Source: Coriobacteriaceae bacterium
GTDB lineage: Bacteria > Actinomycetota > Coriobacteriia > Coriobacteriales > Coriobacteriaceae
NCBI GenBank assembly: GCA_902399975.1
Contig: CABOHA010000008.1
Span: 1-53,357 of the forward strand
Length of the DNA stretch: 53,357 nt
Direction of reading: 5' to 3'
Part shown: positions 25,565 to 35,054 of the stretch, piece after piece
How positions within the stretch are numbered: position 1 is the first letter of the stretch
How the letters are laid out: every line of letters begins with the position of its first letter
Notes under the pieces: generated by a model
Databases searched by the model: none
What the model was told of the DNA's origin: nothing
Seen by the model: the letters and a program-made list of their open reading frames with translations, nothing else
Translations under genes and position numbers: made by a program

Positions 25565-26441
25565 ACTGGTTCATGTTGCCGTGGATGTAGGGGGTGACCT
25601 CGGGGGAGATATGGCCGCAGCCTAGGTTGCGCAGGGCAGATTCGATGGCGGCGGGAAGCGGGGCCTTGCCCTCGTCGTTGACCGCGGTGCTGCCGAGGGC
25701 GGCGATCTTGGCGACGTCTGCCGGCGCGGCCTCGATATGCATGCAGCCGCCGACGAGGCGTGCGCGGACCTGGTCCAGGCCAAGGTCGTGCAGGTAGTCC
25801 TCACAGGTGCGGATTACATCGACCTTCTCGCGCGTGAGCTCCTCGCCCGTGGGGACTCGCGTGGCCAGGCAGGCTCCTGCCGGCAGGTTCCAGACGGGGT
25901 ATCCCCAGGCGCGTAGCAGCTCGCGCTCCTCGTCCTTGGTAAAGCCGACCTCCATAAGCGGCGAGCGCACGCCGAGCTCCTGGGCGGCGCGCATGCCGGG
26001 GCGGTAGTCGCCGCGGTCGCTTGCGTTGCTGCCGTCGATGACGGTGGGAAAACCCAGCGACCTGGCGTGGTTGACGATGGTGGTAAAGCCGGCGCGCTTG
26101 CAGTGGTAACAGCGGTCGGCGTCGTTGCAGGCTACCTGGGGGAGCTGCAGCTGATCGACCGAGAGGTTGAGCACGGGGAGCTTGAAATGCGGCCCCTCAT
26201 CGGCCTGCCCGTCAACCGCCCGCTCAAACGAAGCCTGCTCGGGCGTGCCGATGAGCGGCGTGGTGAGGTGAACGAGAAGCGTGCTGGCGGGCATGATGCG
26301 GGCGCAGACTGCGGTCAAAAAGCTGCTGTCGACGCCACCGGAAAAGCCGATGGCGACGCGTCCGTATGCCAAAAGCAGCTGCTCGAGCGCTGTGAGTTTG
26401 TCCTGAAGCCCCTCTGCAGGTGCGGTGGTGTCTGAAAGCAT
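25563..26441 (-). CDS. larE: LarE-like ATP-dependent sulfur transferase
   Basis: 292-residue PP-loop enzyme. In the Lar system, LarE adds sulfur to the pyridinium dicarboxylate precursor of the nickel-pincer cofactor of lactate racemase and relatives. The PP-loop is SGGVDSS near 35-41; other family motifs are DRCYHCK, DGSNASDRGDYRPGMRAA and PAGACLATRVPTGE. The Cys of ACLATR and the CxxC of CYHC suggest either a sacrificial-Cys or a three-Cys [4Fe-4S] type. AAGGATCG precedes the ATG. No larA, larB or larC is in the window, so its partner enzymes must be elsewhere or absent. It sits between the duplicated HAD genes. Confidence 0.85.
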   Translation of the reverse strand: MLSDTTAPAEGLQDKLTALEQLLLAYGRVAIGFSGGVDSSFLTAVCARIMPASTLLVHLTTPLIGTPEQASFERAVDGQADEGPHFKLPVLNLSVDQLQLPQVACNDADRCYHCKRAGFTTIVNHARSLGFPTVIDGSNASDRGDYRPGMRAAQELGVRSPLMEVGFTKDEERELLRAWGYPVWNLPAGACLATRVPTGEELTREKVDVIRTCEDYLHDLGLDQVRARLVGGCMHIEAAPADVAKIAALGSTAVNDEGKAPLPAAIESALRNLGCGHISPEVTPYIHGNMNQ

Positions 26442-26538
26442 GAATCGATCCTTGCCGTTGAGTACTCGGTCGAAAACTATAATCCTACCGAGCCGCTTGT
26501 CATAAGACTTCTATCTATGTAACGAAAGTGCAATATGC

Positions 26539-26559
26539 TATATACGTTATATACAAGTT
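26539..26559. promoter_or_regulatory. Conserved promoter/operator of HAD copy 2
   Basis: Same 21-nt site as at 24744, 55 bp before the HAD copy 2 start. Flanking bases differ, so the conserved core is likely functional. Confidence 0.5.
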
Positions 26560-26614
26560 TACAGGTGCGGTAAAGTTGCGGGAGTACAGCAGCGCGAAGA
26601 GATGGGGGACCGAT

Positions 26615-27265
26615 ATGATCAAGGCCGTTATTTTTGACATGGACGGAACGCTGGTCGACACCGAGCGTTTGGGTATCAAGGCGTGGAAGGCGGGCGCGGC
26701 CGAGCTGGGATTCGCGATTGATGATGCGCTGATCCATCAGTTTATCGGTCGTACGCTGCCCGATGTCATGGGCATCCTTGAGGAGCATTACGACAGCAGC
26801 GAAACCGCTGAGGCAATCTATCGTCGCCATAAGGAGATTCGCGACGAGATGGTCAAGACCGATCTGGAGCTTAAGGCTGGCGCTGCCGAGTGCCTGGACG
26901 AGCTGCTGGCTGCGGGCTATCACGTGGGCCTCGCGACGTCGTCGCGCCACGTTACCGCCGAGCGCAACCTTAAGACGGTCGGCCTCTTTGACAAGTTTGA
27001 GACGGTGACCTGCGGCGAGGACGTCGTGCACGGCAAGCCCGACCCCGAGATGTACCTGCTCGCCTGCGAGCGCGCGGGCTTTGCCCCCGAGGAGTGCGCC
27101 GTGGTCGAGGATTCCCGCAACGGCTGCGTCTCGGGCATCACGGCCGGTTGCCATGTGTTTGCCGTTCCCGACATCGTGCCGCTGCCGCAGGACGTGGTGG
27201 ACGGCTGCGAGGCTGTGCTCGATACGCTGTTCGATCTGACGGCCGCGGTCAAGGTCGTGTGCTAA
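26615..27265 (+). CDS. HAD-superfamily phosphatase, copy 2
   Basis: 216-residue paralogue of copy 1 with the same catalytic motifs (FDMDGTLVD, ATSSRH, GKPDPE, VVEDSRNG). Differences cluster in the cap domain (for example KAGAAELGFAIDD and SSETAEAIYRRHKEIRD), which sets substrate choice in this family, whereas the core is nearly unchanged. That pattern suggests substrate divergence or gene conversion of the core. It is convergent with lacI and overlaps its stop by three bases. Confidence 0.9.
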   Translation: MIKAVIFDMDGTLVDTERLGIKAWKAGAAELGFAIDDALIHQFIGRTLPDVMGILEEHYDSSETAEAIYRRHKEIRDEMVKTDLELKAGAAECLDELLAAGYHVGLATSSRHVTAERNLKTVGLFDKFETVTCGEDVVHGKPDPEMYLLACERAGFAPEECAVVEDSRNGCVSGITAGCHVFAVPDIVPLPQDVVDGCEAVLDTLFDLTAAVKVVC

Positions 27266-28395
27266 AGGTAGGCGCCCAGGTTGATGTCGGTTATTGGGGC
27301 CGCGGATGGGCCCGTCGGGTGCTGCTCGGCCTTTTGGGTGCTCACACGCTCGAGCAAGAAGGGGCGTACGAGCTCCTGACGGTTAATGTCCTCGGTGGCC
27401 GTGACCGTGGTGACGGTGCGCGCGGCGGAGCCGATGCGGACTCGTTTGGTCTTGGCGGCAGGTTTATCCTCGATTTGTTCCATGAGCAGCTGCACGCCCT
27501 TGCGGCCGATCTCGTAGCCCGGTGGTGCTACCGTGGTGAGGGGGACCGATCCGCTCCAGGCAAGCGGGTTGCCATCGCAGCCGGCAACAAGAATCTGGCC
27601 GGGGACGGAAATGCCTTTGTCGGTCAGCGCCGAGATAACGCCCGAGGCCAATACGTCGGTCAGGCCGATGACAAAATCGGGGCGCTCGTCAGCAGGGCGT
27701 TCGGCAATCTGGGTACCGATGCTGTAGCCGTCGGCTGCGGTATTCCACTCTCCGGCATCGATGACCTCAATTTTGATATCGGGATGCAGGGCAAGTGCCT
27801 TGTGGATGCCAAGGACGCGCAGGGTGAGCTGCATAAATGCCGCTCGGCCTACAACGACGATGCGGTGTGCGCCGCGGGCGATGGCTAGCTCGGCGATAAT
27901 GCGCCCCTGTGCCTCGTTGTCGGCGGCCACGTAGTAACCGGGTTCTGAACAATGGACGTCCAGATGGACGATGGGGACGGGAATCTTGGTCATGGCGGGG
28001 TGCCAATCGGGGGACGCCATGGGCTGAACCATGACGCCGGACATCTGCGTGCCCATAAAATAGCGCAGGTAATGATCCTCGAGAATGTCGTCGTTATCGG
28101 CATTGGCGATGAGCAAGTCATAGCCGTGCTTGCGTGCCTCGTTGTGGGCACCGCTGGCAATCTGGAGCGAAAAGCCGTGGTCGAGACGGGGGAGGACCAG
28201 GCCAAAGGACTTGGTGGCGCCGCCCGCGAGCTGACGGGCGCTTTGGTTGGGCAGGTAGCCAAGGCGATTAATGGTCTCGTTGATGAGCTTAAGGGTTTCG
28301 GGGCGCAACTTTTCGGGGTGGTTGAGCGCGTTGGATACCGTGCCCAGCGAGACCCCTGCCTCGCGCGCGACGTCGCTGATTTTTACCTTTGCCAT
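27262..28395 (-). CDS. LacI-family regulator next to HAD copy 2
   Basis: 377-residue repressor. The HTH is VKISDVAREAGVSLGTVSNALNHPEKLRPET, the hinge NQSARQLAGG, then a sugar-binding core. A C-terminal tail of about 40 residues beyond the usual LacI core ends INLGAYL. The ATG at 28395 follows AAAGGGG. A LacI-type palindrome (28406-28419) lies between its promoter and SD, suggesting autorepression. It may also control the HAD genes. A remnant of a second copy lies at 25461. Confidence 0.9.
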   Translation of the reverse strand: MAKVKISDVAREAGVSLGTVSNALNHPEKLRPETLKLINETINRLGYLPNQSARQLAGGATKSFGLVLPRLDHGFSLQIASGAHNEARKHGYDLLIANADNDDILEDHYLRYFMGTQMSGVMVQPMASPDWHPAMTKIPVPIVHLDVHCSEPGYYVAADNEAQGRIIAELAIARGAHRIVVVGRAAFMQLTLRVLGIHKALALHPDIKIEVIDAGEWNTAADGYSIGTQIAERPADERPDFVIGLTDVLASGVISALTDKGISVPGQILVAGCDGNPLAWSGSVPLTTVAPPGYEIGRKGVQLLMEQIEDKPAAKTKRVRIGSAARTVTTVTATEDINRQELVRPFLLERVSTQKAEQHPTGPSAAPITDINLGAYL

Positions 28396-28405
28396 AGCGG
28401 CCCCT

Positions 28406-28461
28406 TTGATGCGTTTCAAGTACAAGCCAGATTGTAGCATCGCCCGCCCCTGGGGTGTCAA
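28406..28461 (-). promoter_or_regulatory. lacI promoter and autoregulatory operator
   Basis: Minus-strand TTGACA (28461-28456) and TACAAT (28436-28431) with a 19-bp spacer. The palindrome TTGATGCGTTTCAA (28406-28419), centred on CG as LacI operators are, lies downstream of the -10. Confidence 0.55.
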
Positions 28462-28515
28462 AACCTGCCAATTAGGGACAGGTTTATTTTGGTAGGTTTT
28501 ATCTGCGAAAACGCC
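28462..28515 (-). repeat. 54-nt REP-like repeat, copy C (inverted)
   Basis: Reverse-orientation copy of A and B with AGGGACAGGTTTATTTTGG; a few substitutions. It lies upstream of the intact lacI. Confidence 0.85.
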
Positions 28516-28528
28516 GTTGCCAGCGCGA

Positions 28529-28561
28529 CCACCACGAAGGGGACAGGCACCTTTGTGGTGG
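28529..28561 (+). repeat. CCACCAC-type palindrome, left copy
   Basis: CCACCACGAAGG / CCTTTGTGGTGG around GGACAGGCA. Forms an inverted pair with 28757-28789. Confidence 0.8.
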
Positions 28562-28584
28562 CTTGAGCTGCCCGGGCCTTCAAT

Positions 28585-28643
28585 TGTCTCGATCTGTAAC
28601 ATCTGGGCGGCAAAACCGGCTCTACCTGTTACAGATCGAGACA
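28585..28643. repeat. Palindrome of TGTCTCGATCTGTAACA, unit 1
   Basis: Perfect 17-nt arms (28585-28601 and 28627-28643) separated by 25 nt. First of two tandem units. Confidence 0.85.
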
Positions 28644-28665
28644 TAGTGCTGGGGCCGAACCGTAA

Positions 28666-28722
28666 TGTCTCGATCTGTAACACTAAGCCGGCTTCCGGAG
28701 CCCCAGATGTTACAGATCGAGA
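28666..28722. repeat. Palindrome of TGTCTCGATCTGTAACA, unit 2
   Basis: The same 17-mer at 28666-28682 and its 15-nt complement at 28708-28722. Both units together give four copies in alternating orientation within 138 bp. Confidence 0.85.
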
Positions 28723-28756
28723 TCTTTCGCCGGGACAGAGCGCCGGCCCGATCAGG

Positions 28757-28789
28757 CCACCACAAAGGTGCCTGTCCCCATTGTGGTGG
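28757..28789 (-). repeat. CCACCAC-type palindrome, right copy
   Basis: CCACCACAA / TTGTGGTGG around AGGTGCCTGTCCCCA. Inverted relative to 28529, enclosing the two TGTCTCGATC palindromes. Confidence 0.8.
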
Positions 28790-28818
28790 TTTGGACCGGC
28801 TGGGCATGTGTGCATCGG

Positions 28819-28842
28819 GTGGTATCTAAGTTGAGATACCAC
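28819..28842. promoter_or_regulatory. Inverted repeat upstream of glmS
   Basis: GTGGTATCT and AGATACCAC form a perfect 9-bp inverted repeat with 6-bp spacer. A further GGTATATC half-site follows at 28847 and TACAAT (-10 like) at 28873. The GGTAT halves recall GntR-type NagR/DasR operators. No glmS ribozyme is visible. Confidence 0.5.
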
Positions 28843-28952
28843 TTCTGGTATATCAGCTTGCGCCTGCGTGAGTACAATACTCGAACGTTATGCGTCTCAG
28901 CGCCCCTTGTGCGTGGACGTCTTGCAGTCACGCGAACGAAGGGATTTATCCT

Positions 28953-30800
<1,848 letters not shown>

Positions 30801-30823
30801 TTGGTTCCGCCGTTCTAACGGCC

Positions 30824-30866
30824 AAGGCCCGGCTCCGCGTCATCAGACGGAGCCGGGCCTTTTTGT
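30824..30866 (+). terminator. glmS terminator
   Basis: Perfect 14-bp stem AAGGCCCGGCTCCG / CGGAGCCGGGCCTT followed by TTT. Confidence 0.93.
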
Positions 30867-30872
30867 ACGGAG

Positions 30873-30911
30873 AAACCACCACAAAGGTGCCTGTCCCCTT
30901 TGTGGTGGTTT
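30873..30911 (-). repeat. CCACCAC-type palindrome, third copy
   Basis: AAACCACCACAAAGG / CCTTTGTGGTGGTTT, perfect 15-bp arms around TGCCTGTCC. It lies immediately past the GntR gene's stop. Confidence 0.85.
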
Positions 30912-30918
30912 TGGCGGG

Positions 30919-31620
30919 TTAGCGGAGCTTGCTGGTCTCGAAGTACTCGGGGAACTGGTCCAGAACCTCGGTTTGGTTGCGGAACATCATGTGCAGGTGC
31001 TTGCTGACTAAAAAGCTCGCTTCGATAGGGTCGCGACCGGCGATAGCGCGGCGAATCTGCTTGTGCTCGTTCACGATGTCCTGATTGTCGAGAACCTGCG
31101 TGGCGGCACGCAGCCAGCGGAAGCGCTCCAGGTCGGCATTGGTCTCTTCGAGCCACGACCACACGGTGCTACGGCATGCGATGCTAAAGATCATGCGGTG
31201 CATGAGGTTGTCGCTTAAAAAGAATCCGATGCGATCCTCTTCGGCCATGGCCTTTTCCTGCAACGCGATGGCCCGGTCGAGCTGCTCGACGCCTGCCGAG
31301 GTGGCGCGCGCGCAGCACTCTACAATCACCTGTTTTTCCAGGTGCTCGCGAATGTAGCAGGCACTCTCGGCAAGGGTGAGGTTGATGGGCGAGACATAGG
31401 TGCCGCTTTGGGGCACGGTGCGCACCAGGCCCTCTTGCGCCAGACGCACCAGTGCCTCGCGCACAGGGGTGCGCCCCATATCCAGGTCGTCGCACAGCTG
31501 CTTGACGCCCAGCTTTTCGCCCGGTTTGTAGTCCAGATAGACGATCTTGCGTCGAATGGTGTGGTAGGACTGGTCCTGTAGGCTCGTTTCTTGCTCGCCG
31601 ATGTGCATCGATTCTTCCAT
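30919..31620 (-). CDS. GntR-family regulator, FCD type
   Basis: 233 residues. Winged HTH at about 15-80 (SYHTIRRKIVYLDYKPGEKLGVKQLCDDLDMGRTPVREALVRLAQEGLV region), followed by an all-helical FCD effector domain with the metal/ligand-type histidines (NEHKQIRRAI, SKHLHMM). FCD regulators usually sense small organic acids. It is divergent from the YeiH-type transporter gene, its likely target. GAGG precedes the first ATG; a second in-frame ATG four codons on is possible. Confidence 0.88.
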   Translation of the reverse strand: MEESMHIGEQETSLQDQSYHTIRRKIVYLDYKPGEKLGVKQLCDDLDMGRTPVREALVRLAQEGLVRTVPQSGTYVSPINLTLAESACYIREHLEKQVIVECCARATSAGVEQLDRAIALQEKAMAEEDRIGFFLSDNLMHRMIFSIACRSTVWSWLEETNADLERFRWLRAATQVLDNQDIVNEHKQIRRAIAGRDPIEASFLVSKHLHMMFRNQTEVLDQFPEYFETSKLR

Positions 31621-31812
31621 AGCGCCTCACAAACGTTCTTCCACACTCATATGCCAGTTGTTTATTATGCCGCGAATCAGTTCTCTGCGGTGGAAATTCA
31701 ATCGCCGCCCGATAACTTTTGCGACATTTTTGCCTGCGTTTGTACGGGATTGCGCTCAACGTTGCCGTATCATAAGCCGTCGCAAACGTGAAATAGAAAG
31801 AAGGAATCCCAT

Positions 31813-32847
31813 ATGCAACTGGCGAATATCGTACGCGAGCGCTGGAAGGGTGTCTTGTTCTGCCTGATCATCGCCATTCCCGCAACGTTGCTCGGCAAAC
31901 AAATTGAGGTGGTCGGTGGGCCGGTATTTGCCATCCTCTTTGGCATGGTCCTGGCGCTCGTCTTTCCCAAGAATCGCCGCGAACAGCTCGCCGCCGGCGT
32001 CACCTATACGTCCAAAAAAGTCTTGCAGTACGCGGTTATCCTGCTTGGCTTTGGCATGAACCTCTCGCAGATTCTGTCCAAGGGCGCCCAGTCGCTACCG
32101 ATTATCGTGGCGACGATCTCGACCTCGCTTGTCATTGCCTTTGTACTCTGCCGCGTTATGAACGTGCCGGGCAAGATCGCGACGCTTGTAGGTGTGGGTT
32201 CATCGATTTGCGGCGGTTCTGCCATCGCCGCGACAGCACCCGTCATCGATGCCGACGATCGCGAGATTGCCCAGGCTATTTCGGTCATCTTCCTGTTTAA
32301 CGTTATCGCGGCGCTCGTGTTTCCGACGCTCGGTGGTATGCTCGGGCTGACCAACGAGGGCTTTGGCCTGTTTGCCGGCACCGCCATCAACGACACCTCG
32401 TCCGTAACGGCTGCGGCGAGTGCTTGGGACAGTATGCATCCCGGTGCCAATGTGCTCGAGAGTGCCACAGTGGTCAAGCTCACCAGGACGCTGGCCATTA
32501 TTCCCATCACGTTGGTCCTCGCATGCTGGCAGATGCATCTGGCGCGCAAGGCCGGCGGCGACGCCAAAAGCACGTTCTCGCTTAAACGCGCGTTTCCCAT
32601 GTTTGTGCTGTTCTTTGTGCTGGCGAGCGTAATCACCACGGTGCTTCAGCTTCCCGTGTCCATCACGGCGCCCATCAAGGAGCTTTCGAAGTTCTTTATC
32701 GTGATGGCCATGGCGGCTATTGGCTTTAATACCGATATCGTCGAACTGGTCAAAAAGGGCGGCAAGCCCATCGCGCTGGGCTTTTGCTGCTGGATTGGCA
32801 TTGCGTGCATGAGTTTGGGAATGCAGCACGTGCTGGGAATCTGGTAG
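31813..32847 (+). CDS. YeiH/UPF0324 putative sulfate exporter family membrane protein
   Basis: 344 residues with about ten predicted transmembrane segments. Family-typical motifs: GPVFAILFGMVLAL, LLGFGMNLSQIL, the glycine-rich GVGSSICGGSAIAA, FAGTAINDTSSVTAA, ATVVKLTRTLAI and AAIGFNTD. Members are annotated as putative sulfate exporters by homology; transport was not shown for most. AGAAGGA precedes the ATG. It is divergent from the GntR gene. Confidence 0.88.
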   Translation: MQLANIVRERWKGVLFCLIIAIPATLLGKQIEVVGGPVFAILFGMVLALVFPKNRREQLAAGVTYTSKKVLQYAVILLGFGMNLSQILSKGAQSLPIIVATISTSLVIAFVLCRVMNVPGKIATLVGVGSSICGGSAIAATAPVIDADDREIAQAISVIFLFNVIAALVFPTLGGMLGLTNEGFGLFAGTAINDTSSVTAAASAWDSMHPGANVLESATVVKLTRTLAIIPITLVLACWQMHLARKAGGDAKSTFSLKRAFPMFVLFFVLASVITTVLQLPVSITAPIKELSKFFIVMAMAAIGFNTDIVELVKKGGKPIALGFCCWIGIACMSLGMQHVLGIW

Positions 32848-32899
32848 AGAAGTAGCTTATTCGCGTGCTGGTTGCTGGTGAGCGCATGCCTGCGGTGGA

Positions 32900-32964
32900 G
32901 CGATAGGAGCTCTTGCGGGTATGGCTTGTCCGCAGGTTTATAAGTCCCGAAGAGCTCTTATCGC
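32900..32964. repeat. Palindrome after yeiH-like gene
   Basis: GCGATAGGAGCTCTT / AAGAGCTCTTATCGC arms (one mismatch) with an inner TGCGG/CCGCA pairing. No T-run. It carries AGTCCC on one flank, so may belong with the REP-like set. The rest of the 266-bp gap has no gene. Confidence 0.65.
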
Positions 32965-33113
32965 CCCGCCAGGATGGCGATGCGGGGCAACACCTATACT
33001 CGCAGGACGGCGCTTTCTGCTCTATAGTGTTTGGTGAGCAATATCGTTCAATTTTGAAACACTCGGTCGTGCGACCGTCGGCGGTTGTACGTCGCCGCGG
33101 ACAGGGGCAAATC

Positions 33114-34331
33114 ATGAATAGCGATGCCAAGCTGAACATCTTGACCGAGGCCCTGGCTGCTGCCGGGGCCTCGGCATTGGCAATCGATGCGCGTGGGGAC
33201 GTCGCGATTTCGACCATGAATGACGCGGCGCTTGAGCGGGATGTGGCGGCTTTTGTCGCTGATCGTCTCGACCGTATAGGAGACGGCGCGCGTCTGATTA
33301 TGGGGCGCGCGGGTACGCGCCTGAGCCTGACCGTTCGCCCCGCCGACAAAGAAGGCGGGGGCCTTTGGGTCATCGTGGTCCGCGAGGTGCGCGGCGCCGC
33401 GGCACATGCGGGCATCGAGTGGCTCAACGCCGACGAAGTTGAGGCCCGCTACGAATCGAGCGCGTACGGCATCGTTGAGGGGGCGGCCTCGGTAGCTGCG
33501 CCGGTCGCCGAGAGCTACGCGCGCGGCGTGCCCCTTATGCTCGAGGGCGAGCTGGGAGCGGGTCAGGTCGAGATCGCCAAGCGCCTCTATCTGGACGGTC
33601 CTTTTGCCGATCAACCCTTTGTTGCCGTTGCGCTCGATGAGCTTACCGATCGCGGTTGGCGCCACGTGCTCAAAAGCGCCGAATCGCCGTTGTTCCAAAC
33701 GGGGCTGACACTTTGCATTGCGGGCTGGAATGCGGTTGGCCCCCAGCGCCTTCGCGAGCTCGTTTCCACGATGGCCGACACTGCGTTGGCGACGCGCTGC
33801 CATGTGGTGCTGACGGCGAATGACATGCCGGGCGGCAGCGAAAGTGATCAAGCCGCCTTTGTGACCGAGCGCTTCGCCTGTGCGGTGAGCGTGGCGCCGG
33901 CAATCGTCGAGCAGGGAGCCGCGTCGACGAAGGTTGCGCGCTATTTGGAATATCTCGCTGGTGCATTTGGGACGGCAGCGCCCACGCTGTCTGCCGCGGC
34001 GACGAAGGCACTCGATGCTTACCGCTGGCCGCGCAATTATCTGCAGCTCCGCGAGGTCTCGGAACGACTGTATATATTGGTGGGGGCGGGCACGGTGGAT
34101 CGCGCTGTGGCGGAGGAAGTGCTCGCCCAAGAGGACGTGATTAAGACCGCAACCTTTGGCGCCCCGACACTCGAAAGCGACCTGTATATCCTGCGACCGC
34201 TGGCCGATACCGAGCGAGATATCGCGCATCTGGTTGTAGATCATCTCCACGGCAACCGAACCCGTGCGGCGGAGGTGCTGGGCATAAGCCGAACAACGCT
34301 GTGGCGCTTACTGAAGGACGATGACCGTTGA
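33114..34331 (+). CDS. bEBP-like regulator with degenerate AAA core and Fis HTH
   Basis: 405 residues. The C-terminal 25 residues are a Fis/HTH_8 helix-turn-helix (NRTRAAEVLGISRTTLWRLLK). The middle resembles the central domain of sigma-54 activators (PLMLEGELGAGQVEIAKRLY, PFVAVALDEL, CHVVLTANDMP). However, Walker A reads GELGAGQ where GExGxGKE is expected, and no GAFTGA loop is visible. It therefore probably cannot hydrolyse ATP or activate sigma-54 and may act as a simple DNA-binding regulator. The N-terminal about 150 residues may be a sensory domain. ATG at 33114 follows AGGGG. Target unknown; the yeiH-like gene upstream is a candidate. Confidence 0.8.
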   Translation: MNSDAKLNILTEALAAAGASALAIDARGDVAISTMNDAALERDVAAFVADRLDRIGDGARLIMGRAGTRLSLTVRPADKEGGGLWVIVVREVRGAAAHAGIEWLNADEVEARYESSAYGIVEGAASVAAPVAESYARGVPLMLEGELGAGQVEIAKRLYLDGPFADQPFVAVALDELTDRGWRHVLKSAESPLFQTGLTLCIAGWNAVGPQRLRELVSTMADTALATRCHVVLTANDMPGGSESDQAAFVTERFACAVSVAPAIVEQGAASTKVARYLEYLAGAFGTAAPTLSAAATKALDAYRWPRNYLQLREVSERLYILVGAGTVDRAVAEEVLAQEDVIKTATFGAPTLESDLYILRPLADTERDIAHLVVDHLHGNRTRAAEVLGISRTTLWRLLKDDDR

Positions 34332-34415
34332 GCGAGGCGCCCGTGACCGCGCGCGACGCGTGTGCTACAGTCCAAAGCGTTATTGTTTCGATTTGGTTAC
34401 GGCGTGCGGGGGCGT

Positions 34416-34991
34416 ATGGCTGAGACTACAAAACCGAGCCGCAGAAGGCGGAGCGCCGCGCCGGTCAACCGACGCACGACATCGGTGACGTGGGGCAAAC
34501 ACGCCTCGGGGTTTGATGGTTCGTTCAAGCGCACTAAATACGGCTATCCTTCGGCAAGCGCCCGCTTGGCCATGCAGGCAGAGTCCTCGTTGTGGGGCCG
34601 CAAGTGCGTGGTGGGCTCAAAGCTCAAGCACGACGGCACGCTCGGTTACATCAGCCGCGGGGCGGCTCGTCGCAGCGGACTCAATCCGGCTGGTTGGCAT
34701 CGTTATGTTCCGATCGCGGTCGTCGTTGCAGTGATCGTCATCGCACTCGCTGCGCTTGGCTACGCCGGCGGTGGCGCCAACTTGGACGCGGTGTTTAAAT
34801 CGCCCGAGCTCGCGCATGCAGGCACAGAAGTTGTCGAGGGCGCTCAGACCCAGACGGGCGTCGCGCCCCAGCGCGGCATGGTCGCGGCAGCCTCCACCAT
34901 CGCCGACGCTCAAAAGGACGAGGGCGAACAGGGCGACGGCGCCGAAACGACCCACACGAACGAAACGACGACAACTCCATCGGCAAGATAA
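34416..34991 (+). CDS. Hypothetical single-pass membrane protein
   Basis: 191 residues, not recognised. The N-terminal about 100 residues are basic (SRRRRSAAPVNRRTTS, SFKRTKYGYPSASARLAMQAE). One transmembrane helix lies near 103-122 (YVPIAVVVAVIVIALAALGY), then an acidic/Thr-rich tail ends TTTTPSAR. Predicted N-in, C-out by the positive-inside rule. ATG at 34416 follows GCGGGGG; the longer frame starts inside a promoter-like region. Confidence 0.65.
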   Translation: MAETTKPSRRRRSAAPVNRRTTSVTWGKHASGFDGSFKRTKYGYPSASARLAMQAESSLWGRKCVVGSKLKHDGTLGYISRGAARRSGLNPAGWHRYVPIAVVVAVIVIALAALGYAGGGANLDAVFKSPELAHAGTEVVEGAQTQTGVAPQRGMVAAASTIADAQKDEGEQGDGAETTHTNETTTTPSAR

Positions 34992-35000
34992 GTTGCGAGT

Positions 35001-35039
35001 GGGGTGGCTAAAATAGCCTCGTCCCAAATTAGCTACCCC
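35001..35039. repeat. REP-like palindrome between convergent genes
   Basis: GGGGTGGCTAA / TTAGCTACCCC arms (one wobble) with CCTCGTCCCAAA inside; the reverse strand reads TGGGACGAGG. No T-run. The half GTCCCAAATTAGCT recurs at 47747. Confidence 0.75.
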
Positions 35040-35054
35040 TATGACGCTCTTGGG

